Positions 1 to 13,499 of a stretch of 64,000 nt of DNA are shown piece by piece. The notes under the pieces are model-generated. The model saw only the letters and a program-made list of their open reading frames with translations, did not search any database and had not been told where the DNA came from. This DNA is from Datnioides undecimradiatus (taxonomy: Eukaryota > Chordata > Actinopteri > Lobotiformes > Datnioididae). The stretch is taken from positions 1,640,001 through 1,704,000 of the forward strand of contig WARS01000031.1 in the NCBI GenBank assembly GCA_008933995.1, written 5' to 3'. The position numbers were made by a program, and so were the translations under genes. The stretch's first letter is position 1. The number at the start of each line of letters is the position of its first letter.

Positions 1-765
1 GTTACAGTCAAATTTGGACCTAATTTTCAGCCATCCCTCGTCATAGTCTTAATCAAATGATTACAGGCAGGATGATGCAGCGAAGAGAGAAATAGTAGGA
101 ACAGAAATCCTCAAATTCTTCACAGTAGCTTGCATCCTTTTTTTATGCATGACCACAGTACACTGGATCAAGTATGCCTGGAGAACAGTCGTGCTAATCA
201 GAGTAAATTATTTTGACATATCAATCCCACTCTGTCCTGAAGTCAAGGAATAAGGCAAAGAAGGCCTCAGATTTCTCTGTTCCAGACGTGACGGGTTTGC
301 ACTCACAGACAAATATAGTTGAATGAGATAGGGATAAGAGCCAAGAGTAAAATGATTGAAATTTTCAATCTAGTGCTGAACAGCAGTGCGAGCAGAGATG
401 AGATGCAAACCAAGCGCCCCTTTGGGAAGAAGGATATGGATTATAAGATCCTGCTGCTGGTCTACAGGGACACAGGCAATCACTCAGCTGTTTGATATCC
501 TGTTGTAAGTTGTGCCTGATGCTACTGTATGCTTTTTACTCACTGAAGAATATATGATGAATATGATCAGTGTTTTTTTTTTTTTTAGCTGTGACACCTT
601 TTAAGGCGCAGACCCTTATTTTCTGGTGTTGCAACCCTGGGAGAGTCTTTGTGTTGCATTGCCAGTCCTGCAGCATATTACACAAGATTGTATGTGTTTC
701 AGGTTATGGATCCCAGTGGCATAATGAAACACAGTTCTCATTGAATGCAAGCAGAGCTCCCTGCA

Positions 766-771
<6 letters not shown>

Positions 772-800
<29 letters not shown>
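772..800. repeat. (GT)n microsatellite
   Basis: About 14 uninterrupted GT units, flanked by imperfect ATGTGT units. Intronic dinucleotide repeat. Confidence 0.95.
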
Positions 801-807
<7 letters not shown>

Positions 808-3351
808 GGTATTTACTGTGATATTTTATGTGTTGCTTAACATTTAACTGCACTAAGATCATGCACATCTGTGTTTTTCACAATATGGAGAAGTTTTTGG
901 TAATAACGAGCATTTGCTTTTTTTCTCATGAAGATGTGTGGCTGTACATATTTTCATTGAAACTGGGCACAGATGGCTCTGATGTAATCTCTTCAATCTG
1001 CTATTAATCACACTGTACAGAAAGGAAGAAAAAAATGCAGTAAAGGTCATGAAGGGGTGGATTTTGCACTATTTATTACATAGGATGGCGTCTCATGATA
1101 ACTATAAACAATATATGAGATTATCAAGGGCTTCAAGTCTGACCGGGCATGGTAATCTGCCTTTAATATCGATTTTTTTTATTTTTTTTGAACAGGTATC
1201 CTCTTAACAATTTATAGTAGCTGCAGACCCAACAAGGACTATCTTCATTCCAGCTCTTACACATACAATCACCATCTCAGCAGGTGTGTCCAGGGATTAA
1301 ACAGAGCTGGAGGCATCAGGATCACAGCCCCAGTATGCACGGTTCAGGTGCATTTAAGTCCCAACACATCAGCCTCCAGCCGCAGGGGCCTACTGCAGCA
1401 AGCAAAAGGGCGTTCACTTTTCACATTAACATTTTTTGGTCGGTTGGTATGTTTAGTTGCACGCAAGAAAACGAAGTATTCAGAGAAACGTTGCAGCAGG
1501 AAACCTCAGAACTTGCTGACATGAACTGCAGTGACCTGGTTGCTGTGCAACACAACATGCATCTGGTCAACCCACACAAGGTCTCCAAACTCTCTCAGCC
1601 AGACTAATTCTCATATGAACAGAAAGTAATTCATGAGATATGCAGCGTGAATCACAGTATGTTTGTCTATAAGTGTATAATATGTGGGATGCTTGATGCC
1701 TGCTAAGAGTTTAAGTTAAATTTAAGTTGCACATTAATCTACATTGCAATGCAAAAATGGCAGTGTTACCCAATATTTGGGAAGTATTTATGCAGTCACC
1801 TACCAGAATGTTAAAATGACCCAGCTTACAAAAGTGCCTCGGCATATGTGGTAAATCTCCATGTGCCCATTGTACAAGAGTGAAGGCAAAATGTCCTGGA
1901 TATGTGCGCTGCCATTGTGCACCTCATTTGGCAAACTGAGGCCTGGTGCCACATCGTCAAGGTTCCACCAATGCACCCGTTTCACTCAACTGTGACCAAA
2001 TGCAAGCTGTCAATCCTGACATCACCTCTCCCTTTCCTAGCACTAGATTACAAATTACCAAACTTGTCAAATTAGAAATGCTAAACGCTTGAACATACAT
2101 CAGCATGATAGCAACTACCGAAATGATTGAAACGGTCTTTGTTGGATGGGATTATCTTAATTCCTTTAGGAATAGGAGCACTAAGGTAGCTTTCCTCAAC
2201 ATTAAGAGCATTCAACCCACTCTTATCATGGCTGCCACTTTGATACTTCCAGGTCATTTCACTGAGGTAGGAACCTCCCCCAACATTGCACATGATGTGC
2301 TTTGGCGTAGAAAGGCATGTTCCCTTTACAAAAGAAATGGACTGTTGGTGTTTTAAAAATAAAAAAAACAAAACGTCAAAATACTGTAAAATTTTTTACA
2401 TTCAGTGTCAAGTGCATCTAGCCAAAATCGCTAGATCCAGAAAAATTGCACACGGACATAAAGTAGAAAAGACTGATTCTGTTTATCAGCGTGTGTTGTT
2501 TTATGATGAGCCTGAATGTGAAACCCGATTTGCCGCTTGGCTTTCATCTTCTGACTGGTCATTACACATTTTCTTCGCATTGTGTCACCTTTAGAACGCA
2601 CAAATTGTTATTATAACATCCTGTATTAAAATGTAATTGATGGGAAACTAAACTGTGACATGATTCACACATGATGGAACCAATGTGATTCACGCATTGT
2701 GTCATGTTTTTTTGTTTAGTTTCTCAGGCTGATGCACTTTTATAAATACATCTTTGGGCATCTGCATCTGTTTTCTAAATTAGCAAAACACTGTTGACGT
2801 CGAGAGATTTAAAATGTTCTCTTTAATATTTCATGTGACGCGTGGCAGCTTGAAGAGAGACGGCAGCCACAGCAGAGACAGAGGACGAAGGCCACAGAAA
2901 GAGCAGACAAAGCTTAATAAGAAAATAATGGTGACAACAAATTTACTGCTGATAAAAAGTTAAAATGGACACTGAGTGGCAGCTGTATTTTTCCTAAACC
3001 AGTCACATTTTGGAGCTCTGATTTGTTGGAAATTAACATCAAAATTACATCTCAGAAACCCAGACTTCCTGGCTAAATTTGAATTCTGCCACCCACCTAT
3101 TCTCTTAAATAAATTAGGCACCCACGCTTCCTGCACTTTTTATTTATTCATACATTTTTTTCTTTTTTGACCTTTTGTTGCTTGAAGAGTGAACCTACTT
3201 TGTGTCGGCTGCTCCAAACTCACTCACCAGACGTTTCATCCGCTGATTTTTGATTTTTTACTTCTCTGATCCAGATATTTAATCTTAAAGTGACATCAGG
3301 CCGACACCTCGGTGGCCTGCTCCGTCTACACATTGTCAGAACTGCTGAGAG

Positions 3352-3385
3352 CACACACGCACACACACACACACACACACACACG

Positions 3386-3421
<36 letters not shown>
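3352..3421. repeat. (CA)n microsatellite with CG interruptions
   Basis: About 70 bp of alternating CA with three CG-for-CA steps near 3359 and 3385-3390. Intronic. Open frames of repeated Cys-Val or Thr-His across it are artefacts of the repeat. Confidence 0.95.
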
Positions 3422-3423
<2 letters not shown>

Positions 3424-4024
3424 GAGCTCAGCAGGTCTCCCAGCAATGACTGACTTTACCTTGATCTACTAGTTTGATGAAATGATATGCTGAAAATTGA
3501 GATGTGAGTGAGGTGTGCTCACTCACTGGCCACCATGGTCAGAGTCATTACAGCTGACAAACTGTAAAGAGTGAGGAGTCCTTGAGGCGAACTGAAGCCC
3601 ATTACCAGGCAATAACAACAATGAACAGCTTTAAAACAAGGATTAATGCCACATATTGAAATGATAAGGTGTAGAGATCATAAATGAATAGTGGAGTACA
3701 GTGCACCGTACTCACAGTGTGGTTTAATAGTTTCATTTCCGAGAGAGAGCATACAGGTCTTGATATATAGTTTTTATAAAGCATACAGAGAATATGCAGC
3801 TGTAACGCTGCAGCAGGGACAACGCGCTCCTGCACACATGTGACTCTGGTTTCCTCAACATCACAGAGCCCACTTTAACCCAGGGTCATGCTTTCTAATG
3901 AGTTGTGCCCTCAGCTCTGTGTTAGTTCAGAATATTGATCATATTTTTAGTATTGCTCGCCAGGGGAAGACGAGATTGGACTTGATTCGGTGTGACAGCG
4001 CAGAGTTTGCTTCTTCAACACATT

Positions 4025-4350
4025 GCTGGTGTGTTTGTCACTGACTCAAGAAGTATTCAGTTCCTTAATAAATACTATAAAAGTAAAAGTACAGAGTTAC
4101 TATCAGCCAAACGCACTCACATTACTGAAAGTAAATACCCTGATATGTCATTATATTGTTAGTATTGTTGCATATGTGTAAGCAGTATTTTACTGTTATG
4201 TGAGTTGGAAGTAATTATATTTACTTTGTATGCAGTTAGGTAGTTAAGTCATATGGTTCCCAGCCTGGGGGTCTGACTGCCTCTAAAGGGTGAGAAGATA
4301 AGTCGGAGAGGTTGCGACCTGATAATTGGGACAGGAGAAGAAGAAGTGTT
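4025..4350 (+). repeat. Degenerate teleost dispersed repeat (AGTGGTGGAAGAAGTA type), composite
   Basis: The left part reads like the teleost repeat that carries 'AAGTATTCAGATCCTTTACTTAAGTAAAAGTA' in recognisable pieces: 'agaagtattcagttcctt' near 4049 and 'aaaagtaaaagtac' near 4080. It continues with 'gttaggtagttaagtcatatg' near 4237. The right part (about 4253-4340), 'ggttcccagcctggggg', resembles another module that commonly follows it in percomorph genomes. Family membership is recalled from known fish repeats, not computed. The copy ends only about 110 bp before the splice acceptor of the 4463 exon. Confidence 0.6.
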
Positions 4351-4462
4351 ATCCTCTGAGATGCAGCAGAGTAGACCTAAAAAATGCCTTTCCAGCACCG
4401 GTATTTCACATTTTATGCTTTAATATAAAAATACTTACACACTGTATATCTTTTGTTCACAG

Positions 4463-4583
4463 CTACACCCTCCGTGTGGTCGGCAATGGGATCAAGGCTC
4501 AGAGCACCAACCCAGAGGTCAAAGTGAAAGGAGCGGACCCCGTAATAAATCAGATCATTGACAAACTGAAACACATCAATCAG
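4463..4583 (+). CDS. gpc5: Glypican-5-like, internal coding exon (end of core domain)
   Basis: This 121-nt exon is flanked by a good acceptor (ttttgttcacag, AG at 4461-4462) and a good donor (CAG|gtgagc, GT at 4584). Its first base completes a codon from the upstream exon, then come 40 codons starting YTLRVVGNGIKAQS and ending DPVINQIIDKLKHINQ, with the end in phase 0. In glypicans this stretch is the last helical part of the folded N-terminal core, just before the extended glycosaminoglycan-attachment region. The VVGNGIKAQS, NPEVKVKG and DPVINQIIDKLKH blocks match vertebrate GPC5 much better than GPC3, where the equivalent reads MKNQFNLHELKMKG and PVVSQIIDKLKHINQ. Fish carry more than one gpc5 paralogue and I cannot say which this is. 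The protein acts at the cell surface as a proteoglycan co-receptor. The upstream exons are not in the window, so the gene is partial here. The open frame continues upstream into intron, so the exon start was set by the acceptor, not by an ATG. Confidence 0.95.
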
Positions 4584-7500
4584 GTGAGCCTGTTGTTGTC
4601 TGTACGTATTTACAGTGTTTGTACAGGATAAAGGGATAGAAATGTAGACTTTAAGATTATATTTCAATCCCGTATGCTGTCAAACATATGGTGACTGTCT
4701 CCTCAGGCAATCTGCTAATGCTCTGTGCTTCTTTGTCGTATGGAACATTGAGTGTCTCTCGTTAGCGTTTGGCATATTTTTCAAGGTACATGCAAACGGC
4801 CACCTTGAAACGAAAATGCCTGCTTTAGAACGCTGAATCCCCCCTTCTCTTTTACCTTTGAATAATTCTCAACAAAATATTTCATTTATATCAGCTTTCC
4901 TATTACCAGTAAGTACGGGCTAATAGAAAACTAGTCTCAAATGCAAAATCATCTTCGAGCAACGAAAAAAAAAATCAATCATTACACGTTTAAAAACCCA
5001 TTTCATCTGGTTTGCGTGTCTTCATATTTACAAAATTCTTTTTCTCCTCTTTGTCAAAATCAATGTAGCTTTTCTATCAGCCAGCCTGCTTTTATGCACG
5101 TTTGTGCTGCTGTGGCTCCTTTCAGTGCTGTTTATCTCTCAGGATGATGAGATTAGGGCCTTTTACAGGAGCACTTTCTCTTCTGTAGCTTCAATAACAG
5201 CTGCTGTAGCAGCCTCTGGGTTGTTGCACTGCCGCAGCAGTGGCAGCAGCAGCTTCACATGTCTGTTGCTTTGGTTTCCCAAGTGGCAGGCTGAAGGCCA
5301 GGTCATCTCTCTTGACCTCGTGCTGGCAACCCCTCCCTGACTAATTCACACCATCTGTGGGATGTCAGAACACATAAATCTATACCATAACCATTTGAGA
5401 GTGCCTGATCTGCCTGACATTCACTGTGAATGTTTGTTTCTCTCTGTGTGTTTTGATGCTTGTATCTTAAATGTGCTTCTTTGTATGCCCTTGTGGTTCT
5501 GTGAAAGTTTACCATCAGGAGAAAGTTTTATGTGGCTGAAATACAGATATACTGATATACTGTTTATCTGCTGCACATGATTTACTGTAACTGTGATGAA
5601 ACAGATCATGATCGACAGCTCAGCCCAGATTATACAATCACTGATAATCTGTTTACAGTATTTCACTGAATCCCTAAGGCTCTGTTTTTTCTCCCAGTAT
5701 CTTTTGCACACAGTCACCTCTTTTTTTCCACATTTTCTGCTAAGTGTTCATATTAAGAAGAACATTATCATCAGCATCAATAACTTGCCACCTGTTCTTG
5801 TCAGTCTGGAGTTATTCCTTCTTCATCAGTTAGGGAGATTTAACATTATTACCACAAACTGCATGACATGTAGACATAAACATCTTCCCTAAAACTGCAA
5901 TAAATTATTTTTTGGCCACTTGTGGGCAGCAGATATGAACTATAAACACAACATCTGACATAATAACAATAATAATAACATAATAAGTTGGTGTATTGAG
6001 CTCAACAGTTGCTTATTTATTCATCTGGCAGTTATGGAGCAACATTATCATTCAATTTTTTGGGTCCTGTTTCTGTTCATTTTGCAAATATAATTATGCT
6101 TTTCCGTGTTATTTTAGTTCCTGATGTAAATATCTGTATCTTAAGCTGCTGAATGCTAAATGTTTACCAGCTAGCCGTTAACTTTGTCTGCTTGCAGCTG
6201 GAGAGGTTTTCTGTTCATGTGGTTTTTAGAGCCAATCTTCTGAAGACAGTTGTCCTAATTAATTAGTAATAAGAGCACTGAATAAATCAAAAGGGTGGTG
6301 GGTGCAGCAAGAAAATAAAAATGATAAGCTGAAAAATGCTTCACAGAATGAGTGATACTTCTCTGCGGGTTGATCACCAGGAGCAAGCCACCCCACAACC
6401 TGCACCGTTATTATAGCTTTAAATGCAGAGCAAAATACTGATGTTCAGTAAAACAGGACTGAACCTGCTATCACCTGCAGTTTGACTGGCAGGTACTGTA
6501 CATTGACACATGGATTAATCTTCAATGACAACTGCATTTCTGACACTTTTAAAGGTTTATTTTTACCAGTATTAATTGTAAACACAAGTTCCAGTTTTTC
6601 CCGTTCTCATTAGCTGAGGTTACACGGTGAAAAACACCTTGAATCTTTGTTTCTTTCTTGTTTTTTTTTCTTTTTTCCTTTTCAAAGTTGCATTTCTACC
6701 TAAAATTTATATGCTTACATGTGCTTTGCTTTGTTTTAATATAAGACGTGTGAACTTGTTAGAGCTGTCATAAACAGTGATGAAAAGTGACACTCGGGCG
6801 CAACATTTGATATATAGCTCATTATCAGTTTACTTACCCATTTAAGAGGCAAATCTCTGGTGTGTGAAGAAACCATCTGAGTCTGACACGCAGCAGAGAA
6901 ACAGCCAGAAAAACAAAATAGTCACTGTGTGACATTTCATTTTCAGATTCACAGTTTGGACAAAAAAAAACACTGACATATTGCTGTAGTAACGGTACAG
7001 CTAACTTTTTTTTTTTTTTTTGCTTCAGTTTTGGTACAATATTTCGTTTTCAGCACCTGCACAATAGTCTTTGTCTTGTTTTGCATTTTGCCTTTGGTCT
7101 GTCTTTGCCACATTTCAAAGACAAGAACAGAGCACAGAAAGCTGTGACGGTAACAGTTTCAGGGAGGTTTACATGGAAATGAAACAGAGCTAGTCTGTTA
7201 ATACCTAAATAAGAATGGGTGTTATAGGGGTATGAATGGAATAAAAAAAAAATCAAACATTTAACACAAATCAGCTGACTGTGATTTCACTTAGATATAA
7301 ATACATTTACATTTCATTTACATTTACTCAACAAGGCAACATATTAATGAAAAGACAGTGCAGTCTCAACAGATTCACAACCACAAGTTTATTTACAATA
7401 TTTACATGTTACATGCCACAAACGAATACAGCGAACTTGGTAAGATAAGCTTCTGATGTCTTGATTCTGCTCTCTGTTCTTGAATCTTACCAAATGAAGT

Positions 7501-9294
7501 TTTGTGTTTCACCCACATTCGACACGCTTCAGCAACAGTACTACAAGTCTATCAATCACAGTTAGAAATACAAAAATCTCCCACCTAAATAATAACAAAC
7601 CAAAGATGGTGCTAATTAGTCCCACAGAATATAAATAGTATCCAGATAAAATCTCCCAGGCCTTGACAATGTTTTGTTAATTAAACACACAGTAAAATGC
7701 AACACAGGAGTCAGCTGTTGTGTATGTGCTTTGTGATGCAGTTTTAGCTGTTAAACAGATCTTTCACTGTGTGTGCACATGTGTTAGGTGTGAAAATATG
7801 AGTAATTATTATGAACAACAAGAATCTCTAAAAAACAGTAATTGCTTCAGTCTCAGAATATTTTTTTCACTTGATACGGTCACAAATTACTATAGTTTCG
7901 TAATACTGAAAGTTTCATCCAGTTACTTATATTTTTTATTTTTCGTGTCTTGTGAAATAATTTCTATAAAAGAAAAGACCAAATCCATTTTTAATGATTT
8001 AATTACAAATTTCGAGAAGCTGATAACTGGATCTCAATTCTACTCCCGCCTAAAGATTTTGCTGCCACTCTTTACCATTTACTTGGCTTGTTGAGTCTGA
8101 ATGTAGACAATTTCCTGTCTGAAAGTGACTGAGGGAAGTGTGATGGCTGCTTTCAGTAGTGTTCAAAGAGCAGTTCTTGTGAATAGGAGAGTCCTCAAAA
8201 GTTTGATTTTGTAGTTAAAATCCACTTGTGCTGTTCAACATTTGCCCTTCTGCACAAGTATTGTTTGCCAAATCGTCATGGTTCGTCATGCCAGCACTGC
8301 CTCCAGCACATGCAAGCCTGCTCAGTAGCGTGAATGCTTAACCTTGTCTGTTTTGTCATGGTAGCCATCTAGAATATGTGTTCAATGAGTTGTGTTTGCT
8401 TTGAACTATTCCAGTGTATTGTCTGGATTTTTATTCGAATTCAAGAGGCAAATAACCAAAAATTAACTTTAAGAACATCTAAGTTACACACCATCACAGC
8501 TTTTTGTTGTGCGCCCATTGTACAGATTTACAAAATCATCTATCACAGTGTATGTTTGCCACCAAATGCTTCTCTTTTAGACATCTTGCAAGACTAATTA
8601 CAGCCACTAATTACTAACCTTCAGTGAGTTGCACAACACTGCAGGTAAGATTTTAAAAAGTGTTTTTATTTGCCTTTTTCACCAAAGAACAATGGCCATA
8701 AATGCTAATATCATTGTGCTCTTTTTCACAAGCAATTGACAGAGTTGGATTATGTTTATCATAATCCTGCAAATAGCCCTACCTTGAAATTACACTAAAC
8801 CCAAGATGTTAGCGGCACTGAAGACTATGGTGTCCTAGGATTAAATCCATACTGACACTGATTGGTGTTGGGCTATCACTGCCCTCTCTAAATGGCCATA
8901 TTGTGTTGGCCTTGATTGGTTATTATAGATATTTTGTAATAAATTCAGAACACACTGACCTAAATGGATTGGTGTGATTTTAATAGTTGGGTATGGAAAT
9001 TACTTTAATATGCCACAGGAAAAAATGAAACAGACCAACTTCAGACTGATTTGAACTTGAACTGAGTCAGTCAGATAGTAATTATGGTTGTCAACACAGA
9101 GGTCTCCACCAGTCCTACGCAGGGTTGTCCAGCCAAACAGTTGATCCTTACTCAAATTTTGTTACAATACAGCGTGACACACTGCCACAGGTCGCTGAAG
9201 TGACCAGTCAAATACACGTTTGCATATTTGTGGTAGGCTAATTTGTACTGACCTACGCAGTGATCACTCACAACACGAATGTACGAAGTAGCAG

Positions 9295-9377
9295 GAAGTG
9301 AAAATACTCTGGTAAAGTACAAGTACATCAAAATCTCACAGTGTGCAAGTAAATGCACTTTCTTTCCACCACTGCTG
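9295..9377 (-). repeat. End fragment of the AGTGGTGGAAGAAGTA-type dispersed repeat
   Basis: It reads 'aaatactctggtaaagtacaag' through to 'ctttccaccactg'. This is the reverse complement of the end seen at 26890, with the terminal CAGTGGTGGAA. Only about 80 bp are recognisable. Assignment rests on the terminal motif and on the paired AAGTAC and AAGTAAA words. Confidence 0.6.
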
Positions 9378-12300
9378 TTCAGCTTGTGATTGCAGCAAAC
9401 AAAGATAAAATGAAGGCAGCTACAATAACTTTACCCTCTATGACCAATTCATACTGCTGTGCAGTCCTTTGGTCTCCAATGAGCCTTTCATCATTAATCT
9501 TTGATTTTTACGTGACCAAGAGGAACTTTGTCTGTTCAGCACAGCACAACAGTCATTGTTTTGACACGAGAACTTATTATTTACCTGTTATGTATGGACA
9601 ATATATTATTTTTCAATAAAAGCATGTCATCAGGGAGGCTGCCTTTACATAATGAAACCCTGCTGTCATGAGTATCAAACCCATACTGTTGAACTGAGGA
9701 TTTCTGAGGCAAGAAATGCTGTAAAGAAAGCTAATTAATCAACATGGCATCTAAACTGGTTCCTGTAGAGCCTGAAGTATGCTGTTTTTTCACCCTCAGA
9801 AAAATATTACAGTGTAGTATAGAAATTACTCACTAGGGCTTTCATACTAGAAGTCAAGAAAGAGGAGAATTCTTAAAAGTGATTGTGCAGAATAGCAGAA
9901 CTTTATATTTTACATCTGTTACTATTCATCTAGCAGCTTGTATGTTCACAGTCCTTGAGTCTTGTTTGCATTATCATCTCATTGGGACTTGATTTGCAAA
10001 TACTTCTGATTGGCATCTCATTAGCTGGTGAAGTGCAGCACAAGTGTCAGCCTGTGTGTATGACCTGAATTGTCAACACCCCTCACATTTTATTCCTCCA
10101 CTGTCTTAAAGATGTTGATCACACATGTTACGGGGCACATGTTGAACAGAAGACATGACAGGAAGTCCCAGGGAGTGCCAAACTGACAATGTGGCCGTTG
10201 TTGGGTCTTGAAGCGGATCTGTTGGTCACATTTAGATTTAAAATACAGCAAGTGTTTAATAATGATTTATATTTTTTTTCAAAAATTATAATTTTACTGA
10301 GTTTATGTGTAATAGCTGAGCACTGGGATCAAGGGGAGGACGTTTAGAGTGTGTGTTTTAGTGTGTGTGTGGGGGGGGAGGTTAATGACAGCTCAGTTTA
10401 TGACCTGCAAAAACATCAATTACATATACGAGCGCACACACTCATTCCATTGTACACACGAGTGACTGTGTGCACATCTGGGTGTGCACTCCACAGTATA
10501 TTACTCCTATAAATCACTATAGTATTGGTGTAGCTCATTAATATGATGAAACTTAGCTTAAAGTACATGTGCAGGTGTGCATGAATGGCAGTCTGCCTGT
10601 TTGAATGACCGGGGAGAGAGAGAGGAGAAAGTGTATGTACGTTGAAATATGTATGAAGGCAAAAGGTGAAATTCGATTACCTTTACTGATGCCACTGTTG
10701 GGCATTTTTATGAGGATAAGAATGATGTGTCCATGCAAATGTTGATTTTCATGTTTTTCATCTACATATCAGAAATGTTCTTTACTATTTCCATTTATTC
10801 GCCCCTGACCTTGACTAACTTAAGTGCGGGAAGCACTCGGAGTTTCCATAGAACCAAATGGAAATGCATCATTACTATTCCACAGCAGAGATTGCAGGAA
10901 AACACAACATAGCAATGCAGCTATTGACAAATTCATCATGCAATCTGAGCATACAAACTCCAGATTTCATCATCTTGCTCATCAGCAGCTCTTTCCTATG
11001 AATTATTTGTTGGCTCCTCTCCTCCTTGCCTGTCCTCTCCTCTTGATGTGGTAAAACCCATCAAGAATCTATAAGTAGGCCCTGTCCCTGTGTCTCTCAA
11101 TCAAAATCAGGAGCAAGCAGCTCTTCACCCAGTCTGCAGGCTGAATTATTTACCAGTCATTGATGTGGTGGTTGACCAGCAGTTTTGCTTCTGAATTATT
11201 CATGTCCCGTCTCCTCTTAGTCCAAAGGATTAACACTGTGAATATATTCACATTTTATTAGTACTGCTCCTAAATGTGCATACCACATCATAACATTGGA
11301 CTGTTATAGAAGTCCAGTTAAGGAGCAAAGACATTCTTGGTTAAAACCATCATCCTGCTCTCTGGAGGTATGAATCACATCGCCGCTACTGAATATGACT
11401 TACAAATTCAGCTTGTTCGATTAATTCCTATTGGCATTAACCTAGCAATCTGTAATGGCAGATATGTCAGGACTGCAAGCAACTCTTAATAATTAATTGG
11501 AAAGAAACACCAAAACCTGCTGCATAATAATTTGTTTGGTTTTTTTTTAACCCACGCTCACTCTGTCATTCATTATACCCAGGAGGTATGGGCAGTGAAT
11601 AGAAACATTCAAAGACAGATCCAGCCAAGCTGCACACCTGTAGATAACAGCTTTATCTTGAATGATTGCATGAGCTTATCCATGAATAAAACCCAGTTTG
11701 AACAGCATAAGATATTTTTTCAGATTTCAAACGCTCAGTTCAACGTATCCACAGTACTCTCAGTTAATCTATTACTGTGTATTTGAATATTCACCTCTCG
11801 TTTCCCCAAAGCAGACGCTCATAAGAACTCAATAAGAAGAGTTTAGGTAGTTGGAAACACAGTGAGGGTTCAGGTGGTCATGATCACTCCACTCAGACCC
11901 AAGTCTGGTTCCTAAAAAAGCCTCAGGTCAGAAAAGCTAGGTCATTTTCAACAACAGCTGGTCACTGTAGCTATATTTTTGCTCAAACAGGAGTAAATGT
12001 TTGTCGTAGTTTCTACCATGGATTTCCCATTTGGTGGACACATTTGGTGCTTAAGTCTGTATTTAGGCAGCAGGGCAGTGTGTGTGGGAATATCTCAAAA
12101 TAAACTACCGTGCCCATGTTTATTGTAATGAAGGAACGTGTCACAGAGTGCAAATCAGAGGCTCATTGATGTGAGATTTTGTCCAATAATTGTGGTGTGC
12201 CGTGTAGAGAAATAAGCTGTATCAGCCCTCTCATGGTCATAGGATGACTCCTCTGTTGCTTTTGGTCTTTTCTGGGGATTTTCTGGCAATAAGAAAAATA

Positions 12301-12437
12301 TAGGATATCACCATTAACATTATCCTATGCTGAGTCATGGGGCAGAGGGTTAATTTGAATGATAGTGTTATTCTAAAATTCACATTATAGTCTAATTTCT
12401 CTACCCTGACCTCTCACTCACTGACCTGCTGCCACTG

Positions 12438-12438
<1 letters not shown>

Positions 12439-12515
<77 letters not shown>
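12439..12515 (+). repeat. (CTG)n trinucleotide repeat, about 25 pure units
   Basis: An uninterrupted GCT/CTG run of about 77 bp lies within the intron, followed by GCAGCTG. Read on the minus strand it is (CAG)n, and in another frame it gives a poly-Ser open frame (12418-12639). I treat that frame as an artefact because it has no homology and no splice context. It is unusual in the window for being a long, perfect trinucleotide tract. Confidence 0.97.
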
Positions 12516-13499
12516 AGCTGCACTTGGTCTGGATAAACACCCTGTCAGTGCTTGCTGCTGCAGTGAGGGAGATGGAAAATGACAGTATGTGTCTTGAGAG
12601 CCGACTCACATCCTGACACTTTTCTCCTCTGACTGGCAAATATGATCATTGTAAGATCTCCTCCCCGCCCTCTATTTACATATAGAAGTACATGCTCAAA
12701 GAGAATACTAATGAGCTTAATAAATCCACACGCGGCTCGATTCATCTGCTGGGTCTCTGAAAGTGTGATTCACTTTGCCACATGACGCCCTGTACCTCTT
12801 TAGGAAATGTACACTATACATAATCTGTGTTGTGCCTTTGAATTAACCATAGACTTGTGCTATTTGTCTCTGGCAGGTAGTCTGAAACTTTGAATTCTGT
12901 GCAGTTTTATGGGACTAGACTTCCCTCCTAATGTAGACCAGTTGCTTGTTTATTCAGGATGAATGTAGTTATGTTGCCCTCACATTCACCAAGATACAAA
13001 GTAACATGGTCATTGCCTTGTACCATTAATGTAGATGCAGCTAAAGTACACACCGTAATGGCTTGAGGTCATAAATCCACAGCTGTGCTTTCAAGCAGTA
13101 GATGCCAGTAAAATTAGATTTTCTACTGTTTTTCTCTGCTAAATTGTTTTAGAAATACTGAACAAATGAATGGTCTAATATTTGTATTGGCTGTACATGG
13201 AGGCCAAACAAAATACATATACAGATAAAAATACATGAAGTAGAGTTTAATCAATCCAATTCTCTAGCTTTGTCGGTTTTAGTTTCCAGCGGCAGATGCT
13301 ACTGTTGTTAAAGTTAGCAAAGTAAATACATTTCCTTTGCACCATGGCACTTTCAACCTTGAACAAGAAGTAAAAAAAACCCACGATAGATCATATAATT
13401 AAGTTGTACTTCAGAAAAGACAAAATAAACAGACAACTACACACATCGTAGGCCCAGTGTTAGTGTCTGTTTATGCGCGTATTGGTATGTGTGGATACG

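Larger units (their letters stand above)
1..4462 (+). other. Intron of the gpc5-like gene (5' part outside window)
   Basis: This is non-coding sequence upstream of the first recognisable exon. It ends in a pyrimidine-rich tract and AG at 4461-4462. I looked for the preceding glypican exon, which should end with two bases of the codon completed at 4463, and found no convincing match, so this intron probably starts before the window. It holds a GT microsatellite (772-800), a CA microsatellite (3352-3421) and a dispersed repeat near 4025-4350. The small open frames here, such as 1284-1607, have no recognisable domain and no codon-use signal I can support. Confidence 0.75.

Noticed and set aside
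1284-1607. 107-codon plus-strand open frame
   Set aside because: No family resemblance, and the preceding glypican exon cannot be matched to it in sequence or phase.
3220-3472. Cys-Val and Thr-His repeat proteins on the two strands
   Set aside because: Translations of the (CA)n microsatellite.
7720-8094. 124-codon plus-strand open frame, the longest in the window
   Set aside because: AT-driven composition rich in Phe, Ile, Lys and Ser, no recognisable domain, and located inside the 14-kb intron. A frame this long is expected by chance in 64 kb.
12418-12639. Minus-strand open frame with a long poly-Ser run
   Set aside because: It is the (CTG)n tract read in one frame. There is no homology, splice context or start support.
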